Positions 52,237 to 60,149 of a stretch of 64,000 nucleotides of DNA are shown piece by piece. This stretch comes from Sinomonas atrocyanea (GTDB lineage Bacteria > Actinomycetota > Actinomycetes > Actinomycetales > Micrococcaceae). Made by a program: the position numbers and the translations under genes. The stretch is taken from assembly GCF_030812675.1 (NCBI RefSeq), contig NZ_JAUSTE010000013.1, positions 1-64,000 on the forward strand, in the 5' to 3' direction. Under the pieces are notes generated by a model that ran no database searches, had not been told where the DNA came from, and was given only the letters and a program-made list of their open reading frames with translations. The stretch's first letter is position 1. Every line of letters begins with the position of its first letter.

Positions 52237-53427
52237 ATGCTCAATCTGCTCAAGGGCCGCGCAGCAGGCGCTGCCGCGGCGATGGCTGCGGCCGTCGCCC
52301 TCACAGGCGCCACTGCGGTCGCTCCCTCGGCTGCGCTGGCCGCTCCCGGCTCCTCTGCTGCCGCAGACGCCCAGGGCGCCATGGGCCCGGACCACGTCTT
52401 CGTGATCATGATGGAGAACCACGGCCGCGACCAGATCATCGGCAACACCGCCGACGCGCCGTACATCACCTCGCTTGCCCAGAGGTACAACGTCGCGACC
52501 AACTACCACGGCGTGACCCACCCAAGCCTGACCAACTACCTGGCCACGATCTCGGGGGACTTCCAGGGCATCTGGGACGACTGCAGGGCTGGGGCGGACG
52601 TCACCTGCGCCCCGGAGGAGTTCGTGCCGGGCTCGGGGGACGCCACCGACACCGCCTCGCTCACCTCCGCGCAGGTGGCGAGCGCCTCCGCGAAGCCCCA
52701 CATGTTCTCCGGCAAGAACATCGTCGACCAGCTCGAGGACAAGGGGCTCTCGTGGAAGGCCTACATGCAGTCGATGCCGTCTGCCGGCTCCACGGTGGAG
52801 TACGCGCCGACCATCGGTTCGACGACGGTCAAGCTCTACGCCGAGAAGCACAACCCGTTCATGTACTTCTCCGACATCGCGGGCAACCCGTCCCGCACGT
52901 CGAAGATCGTTCCGCTCGAGCAGAACCTGGCGAGCGACCTCTCCTCGGGGAACGTCCCCAACTTCGTGTGGATCAGCCCCGACCAGTGCCATGACATGCA
53001 CGGCACCTCGCCGTCGGGAGCCAACCGGATCGGCATGCCGTCGTGCGGCTACCCAGCCTCCGGTCTGGACCACGGCGCGATCAAGCTCGGTGACGACTAC
53101 GTGAAGCAGCAGGTCACGCAGATCATGGACTCCGCGACGTGGAAGACGACCAACTCGAGCATCGTGCTCGCGTGGGACGAGAACGACTACTCCGGCTACT
53201 CGGGCGGCCCGGGAAGCCCCGTCGGCGCGAACGGAGCGGTGCTCGGCGGCGGAGACGCCCCGCTGATCGTGATCAACTCGGCTCAGGGCCCGCACAAGAC
53301 CACGGACAAAATGTCCGACCACTACACGCTGCTCTCGACGATCGAGCACCTGTGGCACCTCGGCTGCCTTGCCAACACGTGCTCGCCCACCACGTCCGGC
53401 ACCTTCGAGGAGCTCTTCCGTCCCTGA
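52237..53427 (+). CDS. Secreted phosphoesterase (phospholipase C/acid phosphatase superfamily)
   Basis: A 396-residue exported phosphoesterase. A signal peptide (about 1-36, ending ALAAP) leads to a single phosphoesterase domain starting DHVFVIMMENHGRDQIIGN, with the nucleophile region GVTHPSLTNYLATISG and metal-binding AWDENDYSGYSG and MSDHYTLLSTIEHLWHLG. It lacks DUF756 domains and so resembles an acid phosphatase more than phospholipase C. Four Cys could make disulfides. GAAAGGA ribosome site. It is co-transcribed with the Tat-exported phospholipase C, and the pair probably recovers phosphate from organic esters. Confidence 0.88.
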   Translation: MLNLLKGRAAGAAAAMAAAVALTGATAVAPSAALAAPGSSAAADAQGAMGPDHVFVIMMENHGRDQIIGNTADAPYITSLAQRYNVATNYHGVTHPSLTNYLATISGDFQGIWDDCRAGADVTCAPEEFVPGSGDATDTASLTSAQVASASAKPHMFSGKNIVDQLEDKGLSWKAYMQSMPSAGSTVEYAPTIGSTTVKLYAEKHNPFMYFSDIAGNPSRTSKIVPLEQNLASDLSSGNVPNFVWISPDQCHDMHGTSPSGANRIGMPSCGYPASGLDHGAIKLGDDYVKQQVTQIMDSATWKTTNSSIVLAWDENDYSGYSGGPGSPVGANGAVLGGGDAPLIVINSAQGPHKTTDKMSDHYTLLSTIEHLWHLGCLANTCSPTTSGTFEELFRP

Positions 53428-53460
53428 CCGTGGAGCAGCTGCCGTCCTCCCACGGCGGGG

Positions 53461-53504
53461 TCGAGGCGTCGCCAGAATTTCCGGCGGCGCCTCGATTCCT
53501 GTTT
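53461..53504 (+). terminator. Rho-independent terminator of the phosphoesterase pair
   Basis: A 13-bp stem with one wobble pair (TCGAGGCGTCGCC arm) and a nine-base loop, followed by TTCCTGTTT. Confidence 0.75.
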
Positions 53505-53612
53505 GGGCCGGGCCATGGGCGGCGTTCCCCCGCGCGCTGCGGCCCCGGCAGGCGTAGGCTCTCCTCGTTGGGGAGCAGGAGGTGCTCCTGCGTGCCAGAA
53601 GGAGCACCCGCC

Positions 53613-54149
53613 ATGAGCCATGACCAGCACTTCTCCCACCAGCCCCCAGGGCCGCAGGCCGGCGCGTGGCCCTCGACCGCCGCTCTCTCCCCGGAGGACG
53701 CCGAGAAGTCCAAGCGGTGGCGTGTCATCCTGGGCTCGACCTCGCTGCTCCTGGCGCTCTTCTCCGGCTTCTACGCCTACACGAACATTGCCTCCGTCGT
53801 CCGCGCGACGGCGGCCGTGGAGGCCGCCGGCGGCTTCGTGCCCCAGACGGCCATGGCCCTCGCGGTGGCGATCATCGGCGTCTTCTGCTTCCTCGCCCTC
53901 GCCTACGCCGGCGTCGGGGCCTGGAACGTGGCGGCCCGCCGCTCCACCTCCAAGGCCCCGCTCATCGCCGCCGTCGTCCTGGCCGCCACGGCGTGCGTCC
54001 TCATCGTCTTCTACATGGCGACCCGCGGGACCGGCGGCTTCCAGCTCGGCGGCCTCGCCCTGAACGTCCTCATCCTTGCCCGGGCAGCGACCATCCTGAG
54101 GATGAAGAAGTCCCCCGCGCATCCGACCGCGGCGCACTGGACCACCTGA
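53613..54149 (+). CDS. Four-helix membrane protein
   Basis: A 178-residue integral membrane protein with a 35-residue His/Pro/Gln-containing cytoplasmic start and four hydrophobic helices (about 38-58, 78-100, 108-130 and 138-155). A conserved family is not recognised. AGAAGGAG before the ATG supports the start. It stands alone between the phosphoesterase pair and the convergent helicase-associated mini-gene, with 35 bases to the latter. Confidence 0.7.
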   Translation: MSHDQHFSHQPPGPQAGAWPSTAALSPEDAEKSKRWRVILGSTSLLLALFSGFYAYTNIASVVRATAAVEAAGGFVPQTAMALAVAIIGVFCFLALAYAGVGAWNVAARRSTSKAPLIAAVVLAATACVLIVFYMATRGTGGFQLGGLALNVLILARAATILRMKKSPAHPTAAHWTT

Positions 54150-54184
54150 CAGGGGAGGACCGCGAGCGGACGTTCTGCAGACCG

Positions 54185-54469
54185 CTAGCGTTCCGAGGAC
54201 CAGCCCCGCCCCAGCACACCTTGGAGCGCGCCGGCACGCTGGGCGCTGAGCCTGCCGCGACGGTCAGCGGCCCGTTGTCCATCCAGCCAGGACCCGAGCC
54301 TTGCCTCTGACGCGTCGTGCGCGGCGGCCGCCTCCGGCACCCGGTCGCGCTCGCGCATGAAGGCCGAGAGCTCGTTGGTCCGCGCGGCGAAGTCCTGGTC
54401 GCCCTGCTGCCGCAGTGCCGGCAGCCCCGTAATGTCCCGGGCGAACCGCGTCTGCAGATCCCTGTCCAT
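54185..54469 (-). CDS. Mini-protein with helicase-associated (HA) domain
   Basis: A 94-residue protein. The C-terminal part, residues 57-90 (ARLGSWLDGQRAADRRGRLS then ALQGVLGRGW), matches the helicase-associated domain (PF03457 style: LGxWLxxQRxxxRxGxLSxxRxxxLxxxxxW), a short three-helix nucleic-acid-binding module usually found in tandem behind helicases. The first 50 residues are charged and helical. No helicase is attached or adjacent. A decayed relative lies at 63484-63592. ATG with a GGGGG ribosome site. Function unknown; DNA or RNA binding inferred. Confidence 0.72.
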   Translation of the reverse strand: MDRDLQTRFARDITGLPALRQQGDQDFAARTNELSAFMRERDRVPEAAAAHDASEARLGSWLDGQRAADRRGRLSAQRAGALQGVLGRGWSSER

Positions 54470-54778
54470 GCGACCCCCAATAGCCGAACCTGAGGTGGGA
54501 GCCAGCGCCGGAACGGACTCCTGCTGGGGGCCACCTCGGCCCCCGGTGACCGTGACGATAACGCTGGCATAACGCTGCCTACAAGGGCCTTCGGACAGGG
54601 CTCAGAACGCCCCCGGCGGCCTTGTCATACGGCCCGCACCTCCGCGGTGCACGTCATCGCGCGGCGGATGGGGCAGGCCTGCCCCTCACCCGGGGGGCTC
54701 CATGACAGGCCTCTCACCGGAAATTGTCACGTCGATGGATGAACGGCCGTGGGCCCCGGGCGCCGCGACACAGCGCGA
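54470..54778. other. 309-base gap without a convincing gene
   Basis: Holds two TAACGCTG direct repeats eleven bases apart (54559-54566, 54570-54577) upstream of the HA mini-gene, and the perfect 16-bp palindrome GGGGCAGGCCTGCCCC (54670-54685). No coding frame is credible. Confidence 0.5.
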
Positions 54779-54793
54779 TGGTGTACGGTTGCT
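54779..54793 (+). promoter_or_regulatory. DUF4193 promoter core, copy 2
   Basis: TGGTGTACGGTTGCT, identical to 45643-45657, with the -10 TACGGT at 54784-54789. Confidence 0.6.
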
Positions 54794-54828
54794 TCGCTAT
54801 CCTCCCGTATGAAAGGAACATCAGGCCG

Positions 54829-55131
54829 GTGGCCGCCGACTACGACGAACTGCGCTCCGACGTCAAGGAATCCCAGAACGAATCGCTCGAGGCGCTCAAA
54901 TCCGCCAGCGCCCCCGACCCGCGCAGCGTCGTGCGCGAGCTCGACGGGGACGACAGCGGCGAGGACACCGGCCTTCCCGGGGGCGAGTTCGTCAACGACG
55001 AGCTCACCGTGCACGTCATCCCCCAGGGCGCGGACGAGTTCGTCTGCCAGTCCTGCTTCCTGGTCCGGCACCGCTCCCAGAGGGCGGTCGAGGTCGACGG
55101 CGTCGCCTACTGCCGGGACTGCGAGGGCTAA
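54829..55131 (+). CDS. DUF4193 zinc-ribbon protein, copy 2
   Basis: A 100-residue DUF4193 protein nearly identical in its first 30 and last 40 residues to copy 1 at 45695. It has the same acidic N-terminal half and CxxC pairs (FVCQSCF, YCRDC). Differences lie mainly in the middle (EDTGLPGGEFVND against ESGELPGGEILTD). GTG start behind GAAAGGA. Unlike copy 1 it is followed, 46 bases later, by a small Cys-rich protein gene, an arrangement repeated by copy 3. Confidence 0.9.
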   Translation: MAADYDELRSDVKESQNESLEALKSASAPDPRSVVRELDGDDSGEDTGLPGGEFVNDELTVHVIPQGADEFVCQSCFLVRHRSQRAVEVDGVAYCRDCEG

Positions 55132-55164
55132 GCCCCGCCTGGTTTCCCGTTCCGACGCCCCGGG

Positions 55165-55170
55165 TAATTT
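55165..55170 (+). promoter_or_regulatory. Leaderless-type -10 box for the Cys-rich protein gene
   Basis: TAATTT, seven bases, then ATG. Confidence 0.5.
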
Positions 55171-55177
55171 CTCCGCT

Positions 55178-55441
55178 ATGCCCCACCCAGAACCAGCCTC
55201 GCCACTGCATGAGACCATGCTCGAGGTACTCCACGAGGCCCGTAGGCGCGGGATGACGCACAGCAGGCACTCCCTGCAGGACTGCCAGCTCCTGCTGGCG
55301 ATCCACGCGCCCGCGGGTGAGATGATCGGCGCCCCGTGCGCGGGGTGCCGCGAGCCGTGGCCCTGCAAGACGGTGCTGGGCATCCTCGGCGGCCTCGAGC
55401 CGGCTGCCGTGCCGTCGGCCCCATCTGCCGGCCGCCGCTGA
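55178..55441 (+). CDS. Small Cys-rich protein, partner of DUF4193 copy 2
   Basis: An 87-residue protein of unknown function. A helical first half (LHETMLEVLHEARRRGMTHSRHS) leads to one Cys in LQDCQLLL and then to the block CAGCREPWPCKTVLGILGGL, a CxxCxxxxPC arrangement that could bind zinc or another cofactor. Its paralogue at 62926 keeps all four Cys and most of the chain. Both stand directly behind a DUF4193 gene. A TAATTT box seven bases before the ATG suggests its own leaderless message. I do not recognise a named family. Confidence 0.75.
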   Translation: MPHPEPASPLHETMLEVLHEARRRGMTHSRHSLQDCQLLLAIHAPAGEMIGAPCAGCREPWPCKTVLGILGGLEPAAVPSAPSAGRR

Positions 55442-55539
55442 TCCAGCCGTCGTCCAAGTCCTCCGTCGGGCGCCAGAGTCACTAGAATTGAAATGCGCCA
55501 AGCAGACGCATAGTTCGTCGCAGGAGAGGCGGCAAGGTC

Positions 55540-55920
55540 ATGGCTGAGGGTAGCGGCGTCGAAGAGCCCCGGCGCGGCGAGGACGGGCACGGGCCAGCGT
55601 CCGAGAAGCCGGAACTCCGCGGACGGTACGTCGAGGGCAACTTCGGCAAGTCGGGCCGGGAGACGGGCCGGCACTCAGGGGACGAGGAAGGCCAGTACGT
55701 CCAAGGCGACTATGGCACTGCCGGCCGCCAGGGCGGTCTGCCCGAACCTCTGGGAGAGAACGCCCGGGAGTCCGGACGGTATGCGCAGGGCGATCTCGGG
55801 GAGGCAGGAACGGCGTCCGGCCGGACCGCGGGCTCGGAAATAGGCCAGTACTCGGAGGGCGACTACGGCACCGATGGAAAAGTGCCGCCCCTGCGCAAAG
55901 CCCGCACCGACAAGGAATGA
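55540..55920 (+). CDS. Hydrophilic protein with four GxYxxGDxG repeats
   Basis: A 126-residue, very hydrophilic protein without Cys, hydrophobic core or signal peptide. Four repeats follow the pattern G-[RQ]-Y-x-[EQ]-G-[ND]-[FYL]-G-x-x-G: GRYVEGNFGKSG, GQYVQGDYGTAG, GRYAQGDLGEAG and GQYSEGDYGTDG. They alternate R and Q at the second place, so the unit is really a pair. The composition predicts disorder, as in hydrophilins or stress-linked proteins, but no function is known to me. ATG behind GGAGAGGCGGCAAGG. It stands alone between the Cys-rich gene and the NAGPA gene. Confidence 0.72.
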   Translation: MAEGSGVEEPRRGEDGHGPASEKPELRGRYVEGNFGKSGRETGRHSGDEEGQYVQGDYGTAGRQGGLPEPLGENARESGRYAQGDLGEAGTASGRTAGSEIGQYSEGDYGTDGKVPPLRKARTDKE

Positions 55921-56019
55921 CCTCCGAGGGCTGACGATGGCCGCCGGCGCTGGATGAACATCGCGCAAAACGTTCGCCAACTGTCCCCCAACCCCGGCCA
56001 GCCGGCGAACACGGGCTCC

Positions 56020-56025
56020 TACCCT
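56020..56025 (+). promoter_or_regulatory. Leaderless-type -10 box for NAGPA gene
   Basis: TACCCT, six bases, then GTG. Confidence 0.45.
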
Positions 56026-56031
56026 TGAACG

Positions 56032-57690
56032 GTGCTCTCCCCCAGAACCCGCAGAACCCTCGCCTCCGCCGGCATGGCCATCGCCGTTTCCTCGGCACTG
56101 CTCGGCCCGGTCGCCCCCACCCAGGCGGACGCCACCACCCCTGCCGCCACGGCCTCGGCGCGCCTGAACCTCGGCGCCCCCGACCTACCCGAGACCCGGA
56201 CCGAACAGGTCCTCGCCCCTGGCGTCACCCTGACCGCCATTCACCGCGGCGCCCAGGACAGCTCGTTGTTCTGGACGGCCGAGGTGGCCATCCCCTCTGA
56301 CTCACCTGACCCGGATGCGCCGTCGTCCGCGCTGTCCTCGCAGGTTGACGCCCACAAGGTGGCCGCCAAACTCAAGGCTGCCGGAGTCGACTCCCGCGTG
56401 GAGCAGGTCATCTCGCCGCAGCTCGCCGACGCCGGCGGCCAACTCGGGTACCGGGTCCGCGCAGGCCACTTCACGGCGAAGGCCGACGGCGCGTCCCTCG
56501 TCGCGCGGATCAAGGCCGCCGGCTACGCGTCCTCCCTCGTCTACACGGGCTGGGACGGCGACTCCGGCAGCATCGGCCAGACCCGCGGGCCCTGGAACCT
56601 CGACGTCGTCACGATCGACCCGAGGCAGTACCACGGCGAGCTCGCCGCAGACTTCGGCCCCGACCTCGAGACCCCCGAGACCACCAGCCGGCTCGCCGCC
56701 GCGCAGCACGCCCTCGCAGGCGTCAACGCAGGCTTCTTTGTCTTCGACCCCGCAGCCGGAGCACCGGGCGACCCGGCAGGAGTGGGCGTCTACAACGGCA
56801 AGACCCTGCGCGAGCCGGTCGGCGACCGGCCCGGGCTCATCCTCAACGGCGAGACCAACGCCTCGAGCATCCAGCGGCTCACCTGGAGGGGCGACGTGTC
56901 CGCCGCCGCGGCCAGCATTCCCCTGACCGGCATCAACCGTGACCCGGGCCTCGTCCGCAACTGCGGCGAGAAGGGCGAACAGCCCACCGAGCTGCCCCAG
57001 CAGGACGTCACCTGCACCAACCCGAACGAGGTTGTGGCCTTCACCCCCGACTTCGGGGCCACGACGCCCTCCGGATCCGGACTCGAGGTCACCGTCGACG
57101 CCCGCGGCACCGTCACCGCCGTCGCCAGCACGCGCGGCACCACGGTCCCCGCCGGGGGCCGCACCGTCCAGGCGACGGGCACCTCCATCCCTAGGCTGCG
57201 CGCGCTCGCCCATGTGGGTCAGAAGCTGCACGTCAGCGCCGACGTCCTCGGCGAGAACGGCCGGCCCCTACACACCACGAAGGACACGAGCGTCGTCAAC
57301 GGCGGCCCCATGCTCGTCAAGGACGGCCAGGAAGATGTCACCGCCCGTCAGGACGGCTTGGTCCACCAGGGCGACTCGAACAGCTTCTACTACGGGTGGG
57401 TGCACAAGAGGAACCCGCGCACCTTCGCCGGCACTGACGCACAGGGCCGGACCCTCCTGGTGACAGCCGACGGCCGCTCCACGGACTCCCTCGGCCTGAG
57501 CCTGAAGGAGGAGGCCGACGTCGCCCAGTCCCTGAGGATGGTCCAGGCGATGAACCTCGACGGCGGCGGGTCCACCACCGCGGTCGCGGGCGGCTCCGTG
57601 GTGAACACGCCGTCCGGAACGAGCGAGCGGCCGGTCGGCGATGCGCTCCTCGTCCTGCCGGGCCGCGACGGCCAGGACCGCCGCCCCTGA
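56032..57690 (+). CDS. Secreted NAGPA-domain (phosphodiester glycosidase family) protein
   Basis: A 552-residue exported protein. A signal peptide (about 1-34) is followed by a SPOR-like or inhibitor-like region (about 95-185, with KVAAKLKAAGVDSRVEQV and GYRVRAGHFTAKADGASLVARIKAAGY). Then comes a phosphodiester-glycosidase (NAGPA) domain with the hallmark strings ALAGVNAGFF, VVNGGPMLV, RTFAGTDAQGRTLLVTADGR and AMNLDGGGSTTAV. Members may hydrolyse sugar-phosphodiester bonds in wall polymers or exopolysaccharides. GTG start, supported by the promoter-like box and by the basic signal-peptide start. It converges on the AAA gene with 16 bases between. Confidence 0.88.
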   Translation: MLSPRTRRTLASAGMAIAVSSALLGPVAPTQADATTPAATASARLNLGAPDLPETRTEQVLAPGVTLTAIHRGAQDSSLFWTAEVAIPSDSPDPDAPSSALSSQVDAHKVAAKLKAAGVDSRVEQVISPQLADAGGQLGYRVRAGHFTAKADGASLVARIKAAGYASSLVYTGWDGDSGSIGQTRGPWNLDVVTIDPRQYHGELAADFGPDLETPETTSRLAAAQHALAGVNAGFFVFDPAAGAPGDPAGVGVYNGKTLREPVGDRPGLILNGETNASSIQRLTWRGDVSAAAASIPLTGINRDPGLVRNCGEKGEQPTELPQQDVTCTNPNEVVAFTPDFGATTPSGSGLEVTVDARGTVTAVASTRGTTVPAGGRTVQATGTSIPRLRALAHVGQKLHVSADVLGENGRPLHTTKDTSVVNGGPMLVKDGQEDVTARQDGLVHQGDSNSFYYGWVHKRNPRTFAGTDAQGRTLLVTADGRSTDSLGLSLKEEADVAQSLRMVQAMNLDGGGSTTAVAGGSVVNTPSGTSERPVGDALLVLPGRDGQDRRP

Positions 57691-57706
57691 CGGCGGCCCG
57701 ATCCGG

Positions 57707-58744
57707 TCAGACCAGCCAGCGTTGCCACCAGCGTGGCTGCTCCGGTTCCGGCGTCGATTCCGGCTCGGGCTCCTCGCCCAAGGCCAGCGCTGCCTCCGCG
57801 ATGTCGTCCGCGGTAAGCGTCATGACGGCCTCGCGGTCGAGCGCGTCGAGACTCTGTTCCTCGTCGCGGGACAGCCGCAGGGCCTGGCGGTTGAGTGCCT
57901 GCTCGAACAGCGTCCGGGCAAACCGTGCATTGCCGGAGTCCTCGCCCGCGTGGAGCCCCGTGAGGATGCGGCGCAGCATCTCGTCGGCACCCGGCCCCAG
58001 CGCGTACTCATGCTGGACCAGCATCTGGTGGAAGATCACCTGGAGTGCGTCGACCGAGTAGTCGGGGAAAGTGATCTCGCGGGCGAACCGGGAGCGCAGC
58101 CCCGGGTTCGAGAGCAGGAAGGACTCCATCAGCCGCGGATACCCGGCCACGATCACGACGAGGCGGTGGCGGTAGTCCTCCATCCGCTTGAGCAGGACCT
58201 CGATCGCCTCGGGGCCGAAGTCCATCCGGCCGTCCTCGGGTGCCAGTGCGTACGCCTCGTCAATGAACAGGACGCCATCCAGCGCACGCCGGATCACCCT
58301 GTCCGTCTTGATGGCGGTCGCGCCGACGTACTGCCCCACGAGCCCCGAACGGTCGACCTCGACCAGGTGACCCTTCTGCAGGAGCCCGACGGCGCGGTAC
58401 ATCTCGGCCAGGAGCCTCGCCACCGTTGTCTTCCCCGTGCCCGGGTTTCCGAGGAACACCAGATGCTGTGACGTGGCCACCTCCGGCAGGCCGTGCGCCT
58501 GGCGGCGGGCCTGGACCTGGAGCAGGGCGACCAGCGCCCGCACCTGTTCCTTCACGGTCTCCAGTCCGACGAGCGCGTCGAGCTCGGCCTGCACTTCGGA
58601 CAGCGGCCGTGCCGGACCTGGCCTCGCACCGATGAGATCGCCCACCAGCTCGTCGACGCGCTCCGAACCGGGCAGCTTGAGCTGATCCGCAAGATGGCTG
58701 AGGGTTCCGCGGAGGTCGTCGAACGGATTGTGGCTGGCAGCCAT
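57707..58744 (-). CDS. CbxX/CfqX-type AAA ATPase
   Basis: A 345-residue AAA+ ATPase of the CbxX/CfqX (Rubisco-activase-like) family, also seen in type VII secretion EccA. N-terminal helical part (about 1-75), then the AAA core: Walker A FLGNPGTGKTTVARLLAEM (about 98), pore-loop region KGHLVEVDRSGLVGQYVGATA, Walker B GVLFIDEAYAL, sensor 1 LVVIVAGYPRLME, and Arg-finger region NPGLRSRFAREITFPDY. The tail is Glu/Pro-rich ending WWQRWLV. Client unknown; the WXG100 gene at 8.4 kb is far away. TACCAT six bases before the ATG indicates a leaderless message, and the longer upstream frame is spurious. Confidence 0.9.
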   Translation of the reverse strand: MAASHNPFDDLRGTLSHLADQLKLPGSERVDELVGDLIGARPGPARPLSEVQAELDALVGLETVKEQVRALVALLQVQARRQAHGLPEVATSQHLVFLGNPGTGKTTVARLLAEMYRAVGLLQKGHLVEVDRSGLVGQYVGATAIKTDRVIRRALDGVLFIDEAYALAPEDGRMDFGPEAIEVLLKRMEDYRHRLVVIVAGYPRLMESFLLSNPGLRSRFAREITFPDYSVDALQVIFHQMLVQHEYALGPGADEMLRRILTGLHAGEDSGNARFARTLFEQALNRQALRLSRDEEQSLDALDREAVMTLTADDIAEAALALGEEPEPESTPEPEQPRWWQRWLV

Positions 58745-58750
58745 GGTTTC

Positions 58751-58756
58751 ATGGTA
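58751..58756 (-). promoter_or_regulatory. Leaderless-type -10 box for AAA gene
   Basis: Minus-strand TACCAT, six bases, then ATG. Confidence 0.5.
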
Positions 58757-59232
58757 CAGCGCACCCTTGAGCACGCCACCAAGGCACCGACGCTGACCCG
58801 TGCGCTTCCGGCGCTGAGCTTGCTTGGACTCCTCTCGGACCCTCCGTCTGGAAGGCCGGGTCGGCCCGCCCCCGTGGCCGCCGTCTCGCCCTTCGCTCGG
58901 GGCCGACGAGAGGCCGTTGGACCACCTGGGCCCGAACCGCCTGCACACGGGCGGCCGGACAGCGCGGTGCGCAGGAGTTCGGCCCGGGAAGGATTCGGAC
59001 CCCGCGGTGTCAGGGCAGTTGCGAGAGGACTGCGGTGATGAGGGCTCCGGTCTGCCGTGTCGAAGTGGGCGGACGAGGCCGGCTGCCTCCCGGCTCAACC
59101 TGGTGGGCGTGCGGGGAGTCTGGGCCGGAATGCCAGTGCTCCCCGCAGCTGCATCCCTCCCGCCGGTGCGGCAAGGCAGAACATGCAGATGAGCCCGAAA
59201 GGTCCGGCGGGGCGGCCCGGTGTGGTGGCGGG
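58757..59232. other. 476-base stretch without a convincing gene
   Basis: Lies between the sigma gene's end and the AAA gene's start. Several open frames cross it on both strands, but all are Arg/Pro/Gly-rich shadows without ribosome sites or recognisable domains. No strong hairpin was noticed. Confidence 0.5.
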
Positions 59233-60051
59233 TCAGGCGGCCATCTTGCGGCGCATGCGGTCCAGGAGGCGGCGCAGCAGGCGCGAGACCTGCATCTGGG
59301 ACACCCCCAGCTCCGCGGCGATCTCCGACTGGCTCATCTCCTCCACGAACCGCAGCCGCACCAGCCGCCGCTCCTGCTCGCTCGCCCCCTCCAGCGCGCA
59401 CGCGACCATCTGCCGCAGCTCCACCTGCTCGAACCCCGCATCGACCACCGGCACCAGGTGCGCCGTCCGCTCCCCCTCCGCATCCGAGGACGCATCCAGC
59501 GGCTCGATCGCCGCCGCCGTCATCGCCGACTCCACCGACCGCGCCTCCGCGACCTGCTCGGCCGTGGCGCCGGTCGCCTCGGCCAGCTCCGCCAGCGACG
59601 GCTCCCGGCCCAGCTCCTGCACCAGACGCCCCCGGGCCTCCTTCACCCCCAGCCGCAGCTCCTGCAGCGACCGCGGCGGGCGCACCACCCACGACTGGTC
59701 CCGCAGGTACCGCTTGATCGTCCCCGAGATCGTCGGCACCGCGAACTGCACGAACCCGTGCCCGGCACCCTCCCGGTACCGCTGCGCCGCCATAACCAGC
59801 CCCAGCCGCGCCACCTGCCGGATGTCCTCGAAATCATGCCCCGGCACCCGATGCCGACGCGCCAAAGCATCCGCCAGCCCCAGATGCTCCACCACCAGAG
59901 CCCCCGCCCTGGCATCCACAGCGGCACCCGCAGCAGAACCGGCAGCGCCGGCGGCAGCACCGCCGTCGGCCTCCACACCAGGCTCCCCGGCCCGGCCCCC
60001 GGCCACGACCGCCAACCGGCTCTCCCGCTCCATCACAGCTGACTCGCCCAC
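59233..60051 (-). CDS. SigB/SigF-type RNA polymerase sigma factor
   Basis: A 272-residue group 3 sigma-70 factor of the SigB/F/G class, which directs RNA polymerase to stress or developmental promoters. After an Ala/Gly-rich first 50 residues, region 2 spans about 55-125 (HDFEDIRQVARLGLVMAAQRYREGAG, FAVPTISGTIKRYLRDQSW), region 3 about 128-185 (LVQELGREPSLAELAEATG), and region 4 about 215-270 (SEQERRLVRLRFVEEMSQSEIAAELGVSQMQVSRLLRRLL). GTG start behind GGAGGG; ATG at 60033 is an alternative. Twin operator-like palindromes lie upstream. An RsbW-like protein at 43.3 kb could be a partner, which is only a guess. Confidence 0.93.
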   Translation of the reverse strand: MGESAVMERESRLAVVAGGRAGEPGVEADGGAAAGAAGSAAGAAVDARAGALVVEHLGLADALARRHRVPGHDFEDIRQVARLGLVMAAQRYREGAGHGFVQFAVPTISGTIKRYLRDQSWVVRPPRSLQELRLGVKEARGRLVQELGREPSLAELAEATGATAEQVAEARSVESAMTAAAIEPLDASSDAEGERTAHLVPVVDAGFEQVELRQMVACALEGASEQERRLVRLRFVEEMSQSEIAAELGVSQMQVSRLLRRLLDRMRRKMAA

Positions 60052-60121
60052 AGCGACCTACCCTCCCTGCACCGCCAGGCGGTGCCCGGTGTTGATGCCG
60101 GCTACCTCGAAGTCTTCAACG

Positions 60122-60135
60122 AGACAGACCTGTCT
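60122..60135. promoter_or_regulatory. Operator-like palindrome, proximal copy
   Basis: AGACAG-AC-CTGTCT, 71-84 bases upstream of the sigma gene start. It lies inside a 17-base string, GAGACAGACCTGTCTGT, that is repeated at 60160-60176. The form resembles TetR-family operators. Confidence 0.65.
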
Positions 60136-60149
60136 GTTCCGTCATGAGG

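Noticed and set aside
58745-59692. N-terminal extension of the AAA ATPase
   Set aside because: The extension is Gly/Ala/Arg-rich, antisense-like to the sigma gene frame, and a leaderless-type box fixes the ATG at 58744.
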